Assembly (NCBI RefSeq): GCF_009389715.1
Contig: NC_052399.1
Span: 22,453,146 to 22,517,145 of the forward strand
Direction: 5' to 3'
DNA: 64,000 nucleotides
From: Phoenix dactylifera
Taxonomy: Eukaryota; Streptophyta; Magnoliopsida; Arecales; Arecaceae
Part shown: piece by piece, positions 25,501-38,600 of the stretch
How positions within the stretch are numbered: position 1 is the first letter of the stretch
How the letters are laid out: every line of letters begins with the position of its first letter
Translations under genes and position numbers: made by a program
Notes under the pieces: generated by a model
The model's database searches: none
What the model was told of the DNA's origin: nothing
Seen by the model: the letters and a program-made list of their open reading frames with translations, nothing else

Positions 25501-28500
25501 GTGCACAAGCATAAGTCCACATTAATGAATTTATTCCACATATGATCAACAAGCAATATTCAACGCATGATATGATGGCAGGAATCATAGAATTATCATC
25601 TATTATTAATGTATAAGTTGTTAAAAAAGAAGGCATTGTGTTCCAGTGAGATGTGATGCAAGTGGCTCAAAATCGAATTGCAGAAGTGTAGAAAAGTGAG
25701 ATCTTTGCAATGCTAAACCGAACAGTTGAAAAAAAAACCATATCCAACAAAAAACATCGATCAACATGTCATATCCCTTAACCACAACAGCAAAAACTAA
25801 TAATAAATCATTTTGATGTGCTCTTACAATGTAGGATCTGATTCTTTGGAGCATCAACTTCCCCCGAGAATAGTCTCCTTGAATAGGTACTACTGCTGCG
25901 TTATTTCTCTCTAGTGAAAATTCAGAAGCAGGGTCTGTCAATATGATTACACTGCTTCTTGGCATTGACACCTGCAGAGTTCTACATATAAAAAACGAAG
26001 TCAAACGGACACCAAAATATTTCGAATGAAAGATAAACCTGGAATTACTTGATTCGTTTGGTTACAGTTCAGCTAGATTTTCCACAACAAAATACCTTTT
26101 TTCATTTAAGTTCACTAAGAGAATGGCACATATAACTGCAATGAAAGAAAGTTAATGGAAACCAAATACAGACTTTTTGATTGAAGGCCACCTAAATTCC
26201 AATATATATTTCTTCCATTAATAAATGAGATTATTTTCCCTTTTGTTGGGCGGGGGGTGAGGGGTGGGGGGCACGTAAGATGTTAGAACATAAATGCTTC
26301 ATGGACTCAGAATATTCTATTGAAAGACAAAACTTTAATGCCATAGTATCATAATCCAGCCACCAAAAAAGAATCCTTGAATGCTGAGATGAAATTGCAT
26401 AAACAGGAAGTAGGCCTTCCCGCCTTCCTTCTAGATTTCACAGCTTGTCACCATCTCACACAAAGTTATCTCGGTCATTAATCTGAAAGCAATTAAGGCA
26501 GTTGAGTCAGGCTGAGAACAGGTCTCCATGCAGCCCTACCTGCCAACTGGCCTTGTAGGTTTTATGGAAGACTTCATCTTGTCTAGCATTATCTTGGCTA
26601 AGCAACACCTGTTAAAGGATGGGCATAAGTTGGTTGTAGAATTATATCCCCAGTCCTTCCATGGAGCCTTAGTTTCCCATATAGAGCTACAGAGCTGACC
26701 CAATTTTAATTTGTAGAGCCATAGATCATCACAATGATTACAACAAATATCGTGGCAATGACTTTAATAAAGACAAACCAATCATTCCCCATTAATTTGA
26801 TATTCTTGTCCATGCCATTGTTCAGCTGATGATCATAATGATTTGTTCAAATAGGGTTTAAGATACAAATTGAAGCCATAATATTATAAAGAATATCCCA
26901 TGTTCTTGATTAACCTTCGATCTATAATTAAGCTGTTTGATAAATTTCAAACAAAAAAAGAAAGCATAATGGTTCCTTGTAAAATAAGGTGGATGGTATG
27001 TTTTGGAACCCATCTAACTAATTGAAGGAGAAGGCCTATGACATTGCTTCCTAGCGAAGTTGTTTTCCAATGAAATAAAGTTATATACCGTCTATTTGTC
27101 AGCTGCGACGCTTGCTTACTACAACTTCTAAAGTATGGATACCATACTAAATTATTGGACTGTGATCTTACTGGTGTCACTAACAATCTATTCTTTTGCT
27201 TTATGTTATCCTAAATCATATTGTTTTCGAATTTTATACACGACATTAGAAAAGATTTCATTCAGATACTATATGATATGCGGAGTTGGATTCAGTAGAA
27301 AGTCGTATGTCAAAATTTAAGACAAGTGGGAAAGGTTGCTATTGGTAGCAGTATACTTGAGCTAACTATCAAAAATATAAAAGATTCCTTTATAGAGAAT
27401 GCTCAAATTTACCTGTATAAAGTTGATGAACGTGTTAAGGATAGCCACGGACCGTTCTGCTTTACTGTATGAAATGTTTCCAACATTCACAACATCCGTG
27501 TGGGTAGAGTCGAGTTTCAAAGAACTGTTGTAGACAGCGTATACTGTTACAAAAGAAACAACATCACTGGATTGGAGATTCTGGCCCTTGCTTGTGCTAT
27601 GGATCTTATTCACAGCTTTAAGGCCTGTGATGATAGAAGAGCAAGGAGGTTAAATTTGAAACCCATACCATGCAGTGTCAATCTTGATAGCAGAAAACAT
27701 GATAACTATATAAGCCATGAGTCAAAAATTGATAATGGCAAGGAGGGAATAGATAACATGACAAAAAATAGTGTCCATTTACGCCAACTTACAATTAGTG
27801 GACCCAAGTGAATTCTATATTTGTGGACATCTTGATGTCATCGATATATATTTAGTTCTTACAATTTCCAATTCAGTCACATAGTTTTATTAGTTCTTAA
27901 CATAAAAAAGATTCTGTTTTAGTACTAGATATAATCAACTCCTGCTATTATTATGCCATTTATGAACGCAAAATTTTAACGTATGCCACTAAAAAGATAG
28001 AATTTGTTGCAAAAATAGTGTTTCAAGGATTTACCCTTCTCTTTCTCCCTCTTTTTCTAAAGCGAGAGAGTCAATAATTTGAAAGCATATGTTTTTGAGG
28101 AAATGGATTTGAATGTAATCACCCAGATTCAATTTTTTGGTTGTCGACATTTGCATCTTATTATTTGCCACACTGAATAGGAATCCAAGATTTTTTTTTA
28201 AATAAATGAAAAAAAAAAAATCGGGAGCAGATCAAGACTGGCTCAGAAAGAATTTATAATAGCAACTGGAACGGTCTTCAAACAAAAGGTACCATGGCAC
28301 TGGAGGCGGTTGGGCAAGCCCTGGCCGGCGGCGGGGCCGAGGACCAGATGATCCGATTTCTTGGAAAGCCTCCTTGTCGGCTCTTGGTCTGGGATCGAAT
28401 TCCGATTCAACCTCGAGACTGAGAAGGTGAAAGAAAAGAAAGAACAGCCAAAACAGAGGATTGGATTTTTATTAAGGATTTGAGAGGAGTGGTTTGATGG

Positions 28501-28605
28501 AGAAGAGAAGCAATGATTTATCTCACCTGAGAGGATGAGAGGGAGGAAGAGAATGAGAGGGACAAAGAAGAGGTAGCGGCTCCTCCATCGTCGGGAAAGC
28601 CCCAT
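22540..28605 (-). CDS. Golgi-type nucleotide-diphospho-sugar transferase family protein
   Basis: Six exons on the minus strand: 28605-28527, 27624-27413, 25971-25828, 24033-23816, 23733-23475 and 22668-22540. All introns are GT-AG and the phases fit, giving 346 aa. Residues 11-27 (YLFFVPLILFLPLILSG) form a signal anchor after MGLSRRWRSR, a type II Golgi topology. Residues about 60-340 form the transferase domain. It has TDPASEF, then VFTDSDIAVVDD (Asp169/Asp171, a DxD-like metal/sugar-nucleotide site), then PLNSGFIAVRGTPDG, MLGDQLALAWVV, VLFLPCAVYNWTPPEG, and a last exon VHFKGSRK to SGRTKYDF. The order matches the plant family annotated with Pfam PF03407 (nucleotide-diphospho-sugar transferase). 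Donor and acceptor sugars are not known to me, so the substrate is open. The gene looks intact. Introns are plain AT-rich DNA of up to about 1.8 kb. Confidence 0.93.
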
Positions 28606-29376
28606 CGCGGATCTTACCTACAATATCTTCTCATTCGAGATCTCTCGTGGAAACATCAATCTCGAAATATGATGGGAATGGCTTCGAGAGATTGGGGATT
28701 AGGGATCTCCACAATGAAGGGAGACGGGAGGGGAAGGGTTTCATTCCGATGAAGACGGTGCCAATCGGCCAACGGGAGTCTCCTGGGAGCTGACCTAACC
28801 CTAACCCGATTCTCCCCGGACCCGTGGAGTGTGCGACCCCGGCGAGCCACCGACCTTCTTTTTTTTCTTTTTCTTTTTCTTTAATAGTAGTTCGTACCAA
28901 CGTAGCATAAATACTATTCCTCAGTATCAAAAGAAACAAGATGACATAAAGATAAGGGGACAGAATCCGACTCCATCAAAAAAATCTTCTCCCAGTGATA
29001 AGCAACAAAGAATTAAAATTGACTCAGGCAACCAGCTTATCTCCGATGAGGCAATTTCTAACCATTTTTCATTTGTTTTGCCCCATCTAAAGAACAGTTT
29101 CGAACCAACTTGAAAATCAAAAACAATATGCCCAAGCCAACCAGCTTATCTCAATTTGTTCTCCAAAATGTTCGCGAGAGTGCTCATTGGTTCATCAATG
29201 CTATGAAAAGATTTTATTTTCCATACGGAGGGAGAGAAGAGAAGTTTTAAATGGAGTGTACTTTATTTTATATTTAGAATATAGTTTTCTTGAGGGCGAG
29301 AATGTCTTAAGCGCCAAGTAAATTGATCTTAGGATAAAGAACACGAATTAAGTGGTTACTTCTTGTCTCATACAAA

Positions 29377-29379
<3 letters not shown>
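28606..29379. other. 5' flank of the glycosyltransferase gene and intergenic DNA
   Basis: 28606-28860 is GC-rich and on the minus strand would form the leader and promoter of the gene starting at 28605. An AAAGAAAAAG-type purine run (minus strand) lies at 28857-28883. No other gene was seen. Confidence 0.4.

Positions 29380-29408
<29 letters not shown>
29380..29408. repeat. (AT)n microsatellite
   Basis: 29 bases of perfect AT repeat. Confidence 0.95.
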
Positions 29409-29414
<6 letters not shown>

Positions 29415-30253
29415 AAACACTCACTTTCTGTAAACTTTTTTCGTTCTCCATCTGTACTTTGGTGCCTATATGACACTACAATCATGTATATTGGTAAGAA
29501 CCGCTGCAATTTTATTAAGATTTAAAACTTTTGCGTGGAAAATACTTTGGGCCATTCATCATTGATCATGAAAAGTTCTTCAAGCTTGTATTATATTGGT
29601 TCTGTAACTCATTAGTCAATTGACAACCCCTAATTTCAACCTTTTAGCCAAGCATGTCATGTGGTAAGAGGAAATTTTTTGTATATATAGAACAAGTAGC
29701 ACTTAGTTTGTAATATATTTCTTATCTATCATGAAAGCATCTAAGTAGTTTACATTCAGGTATTTTGATATACCAAAAGGCACGTCATTCAAGAAACATC
29801 TACGACGTTATAGAACTACTCTCACATAAAAATCAGTGCATACATTTGAAAGATATATATGGACCTAGTGCATACACTAGAAAGATATATCTAGACCCAG
29901 ACATACGACGGGGCAGGCAAAGTTCAGATCGAGCCTAGTTCTAATTCAATGAAATTTTTACACGCTAAGCCTAGCTCAACAACCTGATTTTGGATTTGAA
30001 ATCCAAAGCCTGGAGGCAACGGGCGCTAACTTGAAACAATCTTGAAGGACCAAACCAACTTGGGTTCGCGTGAGAGAGGTAGAGTGGAAGATTTCATCTT
30101 CTCTTCACTTCTAGATATGCCCGATTTGTCTAAACCAGGGATGAGGCGAGAGGACACTACAAGCTATAGCTTGGTGCATGGGACGTGGCGGCAGCAACCG
30201 GGTTGTGTGGGGTGCGAGGAGGCGTGAAGGAGAAGAGCGAGAGGGGAGGGTTT
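29409..30253. other. Intergenic; no supported gene
   Basis: AT-rich. 29760-29900 has two near copies of AGTGCATACA and GAAAGATATAT. No protein or RNA gene was recognised. Confidence 0.4.
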
Positions 30254-30438
30254 GGGTCGTATCTTTTGCATGGAAGAATGATTGATCTTCTTTCATTGAC
30301 CGCCCCACACAGATCTCAAAGCATTTTGAACTTTTTTATTCATCTATCTACATAGATCTTGAAGCGACAATTACATGGCGCAATGGTGGCCTTATGCAAA
30401 TAAAGATGAATCGTTCTTCATAACGAAAAATACAACCC
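30254..30438. mobile_element. 185-bp MITE, copy A (core related to the 95-bp array)
   Basis: The left arm reads GGGTCGTATCTTTTGCATGG, then AAGAATGATTGATCTTC. The reverse complement of the right arm reads GGGTTGTATTTTTCGTTATG, then AAGAACGATTCATCTT, a terminal inverted repeat of about 36 bases with some mismatches. The core holds CAGATCTCAAAGCATTTTGA and CATAGATCTTGAAGCG. This is the reverse complement of the double GCTTTGAGATCT unit that makes the tandem array at 10.8-11.7 kb. Confidence 0.7.
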
Positions 30439-30479
30439 TTATCCAAGAGAAAAGAAGGGTGATGGGGAAAATATGAGAC

Positions 30480-31075
30480 TCTTCAACTTCATGTCGGACT
30501 GACTCCGCTAATCTTGGACATGAACCGAGATGAACGATTTTAGCTCCAATCGAGAAGTCACCAGCCGAGGAGAACCATTAGCACATATCGACTAAGGTTG
30601 ATAGTCCTAACATCCGATGGCTCTAGCAATCTGCAGTCATGGCAAGCCCCATGTCATGCATGAGACCTGCATTGCACTTTGCCCACATGGACTGATCTCC
30701 ACATCGCAGCTATACCGCCGGCTGCGGTCTAGCATCATTGCACGTCATGTCGGCCCAGATAACGTCAAGACTAGCTCTCCTATATAAAGGGGCAACCTGG
30801 GGGACATAAGGTATGCACATAATAACCACTCACTATCACTCATAGAGACTACCCTGTGCCGAGATCTTTTTCTTCATCACTGTTGCCTTATTATTCTGAC
30901 TTAGGCATTGGAGAGTCTCCCGTCGGAAACTCTCTAATAAGCAGACTTCTTGCAGGCTACCCATCGGAGGAGACCAGTGCCTGATGTCTCAACTAGCCTA
31001 CTCAGCTCGGCCGACATAAGGGTCGTCGAGCTGCACTCCCACCTCGGTCCGGGTTTGGCGGCAACAGATTGGCAC
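30480..31075 (+). mobile_element. LTR-like direct repeat, first copy with primer-site-like border
   Basis: Pairs with the copy at about 31400-31875, offset about 796 bases. Shared blocks include TCCTATATAAA (TATA, 30780), GGTATGCACATAATA, TTATTCTGACTTAGGCATTG, CGGAAACTCT, AGACTTCTTGCAGGC and GGAGACCAGTGC. This copy ends GGCGGCAACA and is followed by GATTGGCACCAGAGGAAGG, which resembles the border and 5' untranslated start of Tat-type Gypsy elements. The element is thus probably an LTR retrotransposon. Its 5' limit is not sharply defined. Confidence 0.65.
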
Positions 31076-31399
31076 CAGAGGAAGGGCCCAGCTTCCAACT
31101 ACATCAACTTCAATTGGAGGGAAGGACAACTAGCATGAGGTCATGAGAAGCCTGCGACGCATCGCGTGCTTCGCAATGTCGTGCCCCAACCTCCCGAGGG
31201 TCGTTACAGAGCTTCGAATCCGCTCGACCAGAACGGCCCCCCGTGCCTGTAGATAAGAAGCAGTTCAAGCTACTCACTCAATAGGTGTAGGCATTGACAG
31301 CGGCGGACCAGGCCTGCAGCAGGCAGTAGTATGACTGCAGCCAGCCCGACTGAAATCCGACAAAACCTCTCAATAGAAAGACTATAGAGCAGCCACAAG
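31076..31399 (+). mobile_element. Remnant of LTR-retrotransposon internal region
   Basis: Only about 320 bases separate the two LTR-like copies. A short readable piece contains CCCCAACCTCCCGAGGG. Nearly all coding sequence has been lost, so this is an internally deleted element or two LTR fragments brought together. Confidence 0.45.
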
Positions 31400-31874
31400 T
31401 CATGCGCGTGGATAGGTCATTAAGTCATTCGCAATCTTGGTAGCCCCACATCCTATGTTAGGCCTGTGTCGTACTCTGCCCACGCGGACGGACCCTCGTG
31501 CCACAACCATACCATCGCTCGCTGCTTGGCATCATTGCATGTTACGTTGGCCTAGGTAGCAACAATACTGGCTCCCCTATATAAAACGACAACCCGGAGG
31601 ACTTGAGGTATGCACATAATAAGTACTCACTATCACTAATAGAGACCATCCTCTGCTGAGATCTCTCTCTTTCACATTGTTGCCTCATTATTCTGACTTA
31701 GGCATTGGAGGGTCCCTCATCGGAAACTCTTCGTTAAGTAGACTTCTTGCAGGCCACCCAGCAGAGGAGACCAGTGCTCGATGCCTCAACCAGCCTGTTC
31801 AGCTCACCTCCAGCAATCTTAAAGTCGTCCGAGATGTACTCCCACCTCGATCCAATTTCGGCGGCAATAAAGAG

Positions 31875-31877
<3 letters not shown>
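31400..31877 (+). mobile_element. LTR-like direct repeat, second copy
   Basis: The homologue of 30480-31075, with its TATA (CCCTATATAAAA) at 31574 and its end at GGCGGCAATA, directly abutting a TA microsatellite. It has diverged from the first copy by many substitutions, so the insertion is old. Confidence 0.65.

Positions 31878-31927
<50 letters not shown>
31878..31927. repeat. (TA)n microsatellite
   Basis: 50 bases of perfect TA repeat right at the end of the LTR-like copy, followed by TATTACATTACATT and CTATCTATCTA. Confidence 0.97.
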
Positions 31928-31933
<6 letters not shown>

Positions 31934-32560
31934 TACATTACATTATATCTATCTATCTACATATAAATATATGGAGATGGAGGGGTTGGAGTAAGGTAGC
32001 GGGAGGTTGGAGAGATGGTCATGGCTAGAGGGCAACTAGAGGACGATAGCGATGAATAGGTGAGCAGGTACATGGAGGAGCGATAGTTAGGGGTAGCGTT
32101 GGTGCGACTAAAAAGCTAATTATAATAAATTATATTTTACAATTTATATATAATAAATAAATAAATAATATAAATATATATAGTATATAATGATAGGTCA
32201 AGATGGGTCGAGTTGGGTTAGGTTAAAAAATATCTAAAGTCTAAGCCTGACCTGATTATATGTTGGACCAGAAAAATTTAGCCCAGGTCGACCCAAATGA
32301 CTGAAAACCCCAATCCAACCCCAGCAGAAAGCGGATCTGGTTGGGCCGGGTTGGGCCTGATGGGCGGGGCCTAGTTTGCTCAGATCTGAATATATCGGAG
32401 GCTCCTGATTACCCACGAGGCGTTAAAGCGGGTCGGCAAGATGGAATGGTCGGTTGCTCTGTAAAAAAATCGTCGGGAAAGAGGGCGCCAGTAGCGAATA
32501 ACCTTTCCTCGGCTTAATTACAACGCACGGTAGAGGGAATCTTCCCAAAAGAAAAATCCT
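31928..32560. other. Intergenic, with GGGTCGGGTTGGG-type repeat
   Basis: 32190-32380 has words such as GGTCAAGATGGGTCGAGTTG and CAGGTCGACCC in opposite orientations, as in short hAT-like MITEs, but the ends could not be fixed. The last part is the HDA2 promoter and leader; no clear TATA box was seen. Confidence 0.35.
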
Positions 32561-32621
32561 TCGCCGACCATCTCCTCTCTCTCGCGCTGCTGCGCTGTTC
32601 CGCAAGTCTCTCTCCCCGGAA

Positions 32622-35600
32622 ATGGAAACTGCGTCTTCCTCCAGCGCCGTCCCGGAACTCGCCGGCGCCTCCGCCACTCTCCGCCGCAATCGGATCCTCT
32701 CCAGCAAGCTATACGTCGATGTGCCCCTCTCCAAGGTGACGGATTTCTTTTTATTCCTCCAACGATGACTTCTCCTAATCTCTAACAAGGAATTAGTTCT
32801 TTGTATCTCTTGGTTCCAGGTTCCGCTGATCTACTCGACTTCCTACGACATAGCATTTCTTGGAATCGAGAAGCTGTAAGCATATGTTGGTTTGCGAATT
32901 CTTGTGAATTCCGTTTGTTTTTGGTACATGTTGTATAGTTCTGGAACAGAAGTGGGGTTTAGCTGCTTCTTGTTTCATCTGGATCACTACAGATTACTAT
33001 TTCTGAAAAAAAAAAATCATTACAGTTTCCTCCACTTCTTGTTTAAGTGGCTGTTCAATCGAAGTATTGGTTCTTGATTTGTGAATTATTGTTGAATCCT
33101 ACCCTTCTTTTTCATGTATGTGTTTTATAGTCTTGGAAAAAAAGGGTTTTTGGTTTCTTGTTTCATCTGAATCGTGTAGAGACTGTTTTCTTTTTGTCCC
33201 CCCCTCAAAAATCTCGGATTTGTCGTTTTTATGTGGGTCATCAATGAGAAGTTATTTGTTTTTGGTTTGTGGATCCTGGTGAATTCTGCCCATCTATTTT
33301 TGGCTTATGATTTGGTAATCTTGGAAAAGAATTAAGGTTTAGTTCATTTTCGTTTAATCTAAATTGCATGTTTTTTTTATAAAGAAAATCTTGTTTTACT
33401 CTTTTAGGCAAGGTCTGCCGAACCGGGCCAAACCGCCCGGTTCAGGCAGTACCAAGCCAACACATTGCGAAGCTGGGTCGGTTCGCCATTTCAATTCGGT
33501 TCTAGCCCGTAGGGCCCGGAACTGCAAAGGAACCAAAGGGCCGGAACTAGAAAGAAATCGGCTGGAACCGGTCTTTTTTAGACTGAAACCGGCCGGTTCA
33601 ATGCCGACTCGGTGCGAACCGGCCGGTTCGATGCCGACTCTACTCGGTTTCGAATCGGGTTGATTGTGTCGCACTATTCCATTTCCATACCGAACCGTAC
33701 CGACCGCTGACCTTTATGGGTTCCGGTACCGGTTCGGCGGTCCTTGCTTTTAGGTGGTTCTTGGAGGATAAATTATTGGTTTTTGGTTCATGAATCCTAA
33801 TGAGTTCTGCCCTTCTTTCAGAATTCAGGTAGATGATTTAGTCTTGGAAAAGAATCGGGTTTAGTTGCTTCCTGTTTCATCTGAATCTTCCGGAGACAAC
33901 CACAACAGCTTTTTCCTACTTTTTGTTTTACCCTTTTAAGTGGTTCATACATAAAATGTTATGGGTTTTTGGTTTGTGAATACTGGTGAATCAGAGTTTA
34001 GTTCTTGCTTCATCTTAATCACAGGGAGACAGCAGTCTCTTCTACTTCTTGCTTACTCTTTTCAGTGTTTCATCAGTGAGAATCTATTGCTGAACTACAG
34101 AGATGACAAACATATCAGGGTAAATCCAGTTTGGAAGTTAGATGTATAATCTTGTATTGGAATGGTTTCTGTCCCTCTGGAAAATAGAACTCTACCATTA
34201 GTTGCAATAAAAGGTCTCACGAATTATGCTAAAGACTAGCACATATTAGATACCAAAAGTCAACAACTACTTGTGCATTCTAACCTTACATTTTATGATT
34301 CAAATGGACTAGAATGACTGACATAATGAACTGAATGACAGTTGTAAGCAGCTGCTTTGTGAACAGCAGCTCATGCCTTTGAAACTTATGCTGAATATTG
34401 ATGCACTGTGGAGCATGGGTACCTAAGTTGCTCATGGCATGACAATTTGTCAATTGTTAGCAAGTAAATATGGTGAATGTTAGAGATATAAGTCTTTGTG
34501 CTTGCCAAAGGTGGAGATAGCACATTATTGATAAAATTTGATAAATTCAATGGATGATAGAAAGATCATTCATAGAAATTGTTGGCCTAGGATTCATATG
34601 GAATTTGGAGTTGGAAAATGTGTGGTTAGAAGTAAACATGAGTTTTGTAGTTCAATTTATGAATCAAAAAGGTGTATGCATGGGAGAAACGTTAAGATAC
34701 TAGGATCTAATGAAATATTAGGTATCATTATTTAGAAACTTGGTTAATTAACTCTAGAAGTGTACTTCATGGGATATATGAATTTATGCTGTAATTTGTG
34801 GTATTCATTATATTAATGAAGGAATTGATACATTCATTTCACCCATTTGTAATTATTCATGTACCACTATGAAATAGTTGGGAGCTTCAGCAGAAAGATA
34901 ACACTATTATACAAGTTGGATTTTTGTCTTAAAAAGCCAGGAATATGGAGGTTATTCATTCTTAGGTTTTTGAAGGAAATGTTCACAATATGATTCACAC
35001 TGAGTACTATTATCTTAGAGAATCAGTCTTATGATATGTTATCATGAAGTCAATTGATGGTGGTATCAAAAAGAATATGTTAGAAGCAAGGTATGCTGAA
35101 CCGACAGGCACCGGTACGGTACAACATATAAAAATGGTCTTGTACTTATACTGGTGCGAACCGGGCCGGTTCGCACGAGCCCAACCGTATTTTTTCCGCG
35201 CGCCCACGTGCGGGGAAGAGTGCAGGGCAGCGCGCCCCGTGCGCGGGGAAGAGTGCCCACGCGGGCTCCAGCTCACGTGGGCCACTTAATGCTACAGAGT
35301 GCCATTTAACACGTCCGCGGACGTAGAGCGGCGCACGATTCCCCGCGCAGGAAGGAACCGCGCCCGTGCGCGGTTCCCCGCCTGGGGCAGTGCGCCCGCG
35401 GGCTGGCTTCCCCAGTGGGGAATCGCGCCCGCGCGCGGTTCCCCACCTGGGGCAGTGCGCCCACGCAGGCTGCCAGCCCGCGTGGGCTATTTAATGCCAC
35501 TCTGTCGCGGACGCGCGTAGACGCGTTGTTTTTTTATTTTTTTTGCTTTTTTTTTTGACGTCCGCGCGCGCGTGGCCGCGGACGCGCACGTCTCCGGTTC

Positions 35601-38600
35601 GGTACCAATTCCAACCGGTACCGGTGCTCACCGGTACGTCGGTACCATCGGTCCGGCAAAACTTGGTTAGAAGCAACACTACAATCAATATGCACTTACA
35701 TGGAAAAGCAATGCAAGTTATTGGATTAATTTTAGTGAGACAAGAAAGTTTCGAGTTCTTGTGGTTCACAGCAATGTTGGCCTAAATGTTCTTTCTCTTT
35801 TCACTTTTGGATGGTTGATATTTAGCAAATGTTAAAGTTGATGATTACAAGATACCACAATGTGAATATATTTGTTATTCTGGATATAGTGTCAAAGCAA
35901 AGATAGATGAAGACATCTAAAAGTGTTAATTTAGAGAGGATGAAATGAAGTATTTACAGGGTTTTATGTGTGATAACAACTAACTTTCAAAATCAAGGAA
36001 CAAAATTAGTGGATATGCATTAGATTGGTGATGTTTTAACATTTAAGGTCTAGTGTTAGATGAATTTTGTGATAGATGTGTGGTGATATTTGAAAGAGAG
36101 CACTAGAAATGAGGATGCTAGAGGAAGTGGAGGTGTCATCCTAGTTGAGGATAAAGTAGTGGTGAGATGTTTGAGAAGGAATGCCAATATGCAAAAGATT
36201 TGAAATTTCGGGAGAGGAGAGTGCCATAATGTGCAAGTCTTAAAACGTTATGACACCCTGATTAGGAATTTCTAGCCAACCTCAAATTTTTATGATGGAT
36301 TTGGCTGGTTTGGTTGTGCTTATGAACAATCCCTTAGGGATCCACATGTATCTCAGCTATAGATGCTAGGTTCTGGAAATCTGTGGTCATGGTTTGGTTC
36401 CTTGTAGCCTCACCAATGGAAGGAGGAAATCTTTGACTAAGATTTTATTTTAATGCCGGCCTCTAATATATGACTGCATGACAGTTCAATCTTTCTTGAT
36501 GACGGGCATCCTAGATTGAGATAATTAGGACCAACAGGTTAATGAAAAGAAAACATTCTTGGAATCTTCCTTCATGAAGGCTGTAACTTCAAACTGTTGT
36601 ATTTCATTCTGGCCTAAGGAGAGAGCTAGTTGGTTCTGTTCTCAACCTTTCAAAAGACTGACATGGTCCCTCTTGGAAAAGGGTTCAGTACTGAATCACT
36701 ATACAAGTTGAAGGCAAATCATTTTCATTTTATCCCTGATGATAAATCACATTGTTTGTTTCTTCACATTATTCAAATTTCCATTGGGCCTCAAGGAGGT
36801 GCTTTGGATCATTATATATTTTTGCTATCTGCATATTAATGCAAGGGAAAAATATCGCTTTAGAAATTAAGGAAAAATTGTTTGTGAATGAAAATCATTT
36901 TTTTCTTAATAATAGTACCTATAACATCATTAGAAGATAAAGACATCTAATATTTCCAATAGCTGAAGTCATCTTGTCCTCCATAAAGAGATTATAAGTT
37001 TTCAACAGAATTATTTGATGTTCTTATTCTTTTGCTGAAATACGCCAGTATATTGTGTAGGCATCCTTTTGATTCTTCAAAATGGGGTCGTATTTGCAAG
37101 TTCCTGATTAAAGAAGGTGTTTTAGACTGGTCTCGAATTGTAGAACCATTAGAAGCTTCAAAGGATGATTTGCTGGTGGTAAGAACCTGTATTTTGCATG
37201 AGATATGATCTGTTAGGGTGTTTTTGAGTAATTAACATAAATTCTTTAATCAGGTTCACTCAGAAGCATACCTGAGCAGTCTTAAAAGCAGTTTAACAGT
37301 TTCCATTATTATTGAGGTAATGCTTATTTAGTTTCCATGGGAATTTGTATGCTCTACACTGTAAATTTTCAACTGAAGTTTTAAGTATTAGTACATAATA
37401 AATGATGTGTGCACTGCATTCGACCCATAGGCAGTTTAATGCCCACTGAGCATGACATGGTTGCTAGTTTCAAAACCATAATTTTGAATACTAGAAGAGG
37501 AAAAAATGATGGATTAAATTATGTTTATTGCTTGCTCCAGCAAGCACTGAATATGTTATTTTTTTTCTTTTCTTTTGCAATTATTTATGAACCTTTAACA
37601 TGGGTGGAACATGTTCAACATGCATGTAGGCTTTAAATACACATGACAAAAGAGACATTTGGTAGTGGTCATATATTTGTTGTTATCATTTATTACAAAT
37701 GCATACATACTAACATCAGTTAGTATTTTTCAACACTTATTTTTCTTCTACTTATTCATTATGAAAGTCTGATTTGAATGTATATTAATTGCAGTGGAAG
37801 ATCTCCAAGTTATAGGTAGACTCAGTTGTGTGTTTTCATTCACTTTAGGCATTTTGAACTATGCATTTTTTGTTCATTTTGGTAATGAATTTCTTATGTC
37901 CTTTATCACCCAAAATCAATTAGTGATGAATATATCGATGATGAAGTGATCAATTTCATCTTATCTTAGGTACCCCCTGTTGCAATCCTTCCAAACTGTC
38001 TTGTGCAGCATAAAGTGCTTTATCCATTCCGCAAACAGGTTAGTGTTTTCTTATCTTTATATTTGCTTATCTGATAAATTTGAAATTAATGAGGTACTAA
38101 ATTATAAAGTTTGCAGGTTGGGGGTTCAATCTTGGCAGCTAAACTTGCAATAGAGCGAGGATGGGCCATTAATGTTGGTGGGGGATTCCACCATTGTTCG
38201 GCAGAGAAAGGAGGTGGATTTTGTGCATATGCTGACATTTCTCTTTGTATTCACTTTGCCTTTGTTCGTTTGAATATTTCGAGGTAAGAGGTTTGCTAAT
38301 TAAAAGAATCAATTGATGCGATTTGTAGAATTTTTCTTTCACAAAGATGATATAAAACGAATGTATTATAATTTCCATAGTTTCACTTTGCCTTTGTTCA
38401 TTTGAATATTTCGAGGTAAGAGGTTTGCTGATTAAAAGAATCAATTGATGGGCTTTGTAGAATTTTTCTTTCACAGAGATAATATAAAATGAATATATTA
38501 TAATTTCCAAAGTTTTCTTAAGATGTCTTATTCTGCATGGCTGCAATTTGTGCAGGGTAATGATTATTGATCTTGATGCTCACCAAGGAAATGGCCATGA

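Noticed and set aside
28829-29113. 94-codon frame with a Phe run
   Set aside because: The run is a T-tract and the rest has no domain. It is probably chance in the glycosyltransferase 5' flank.
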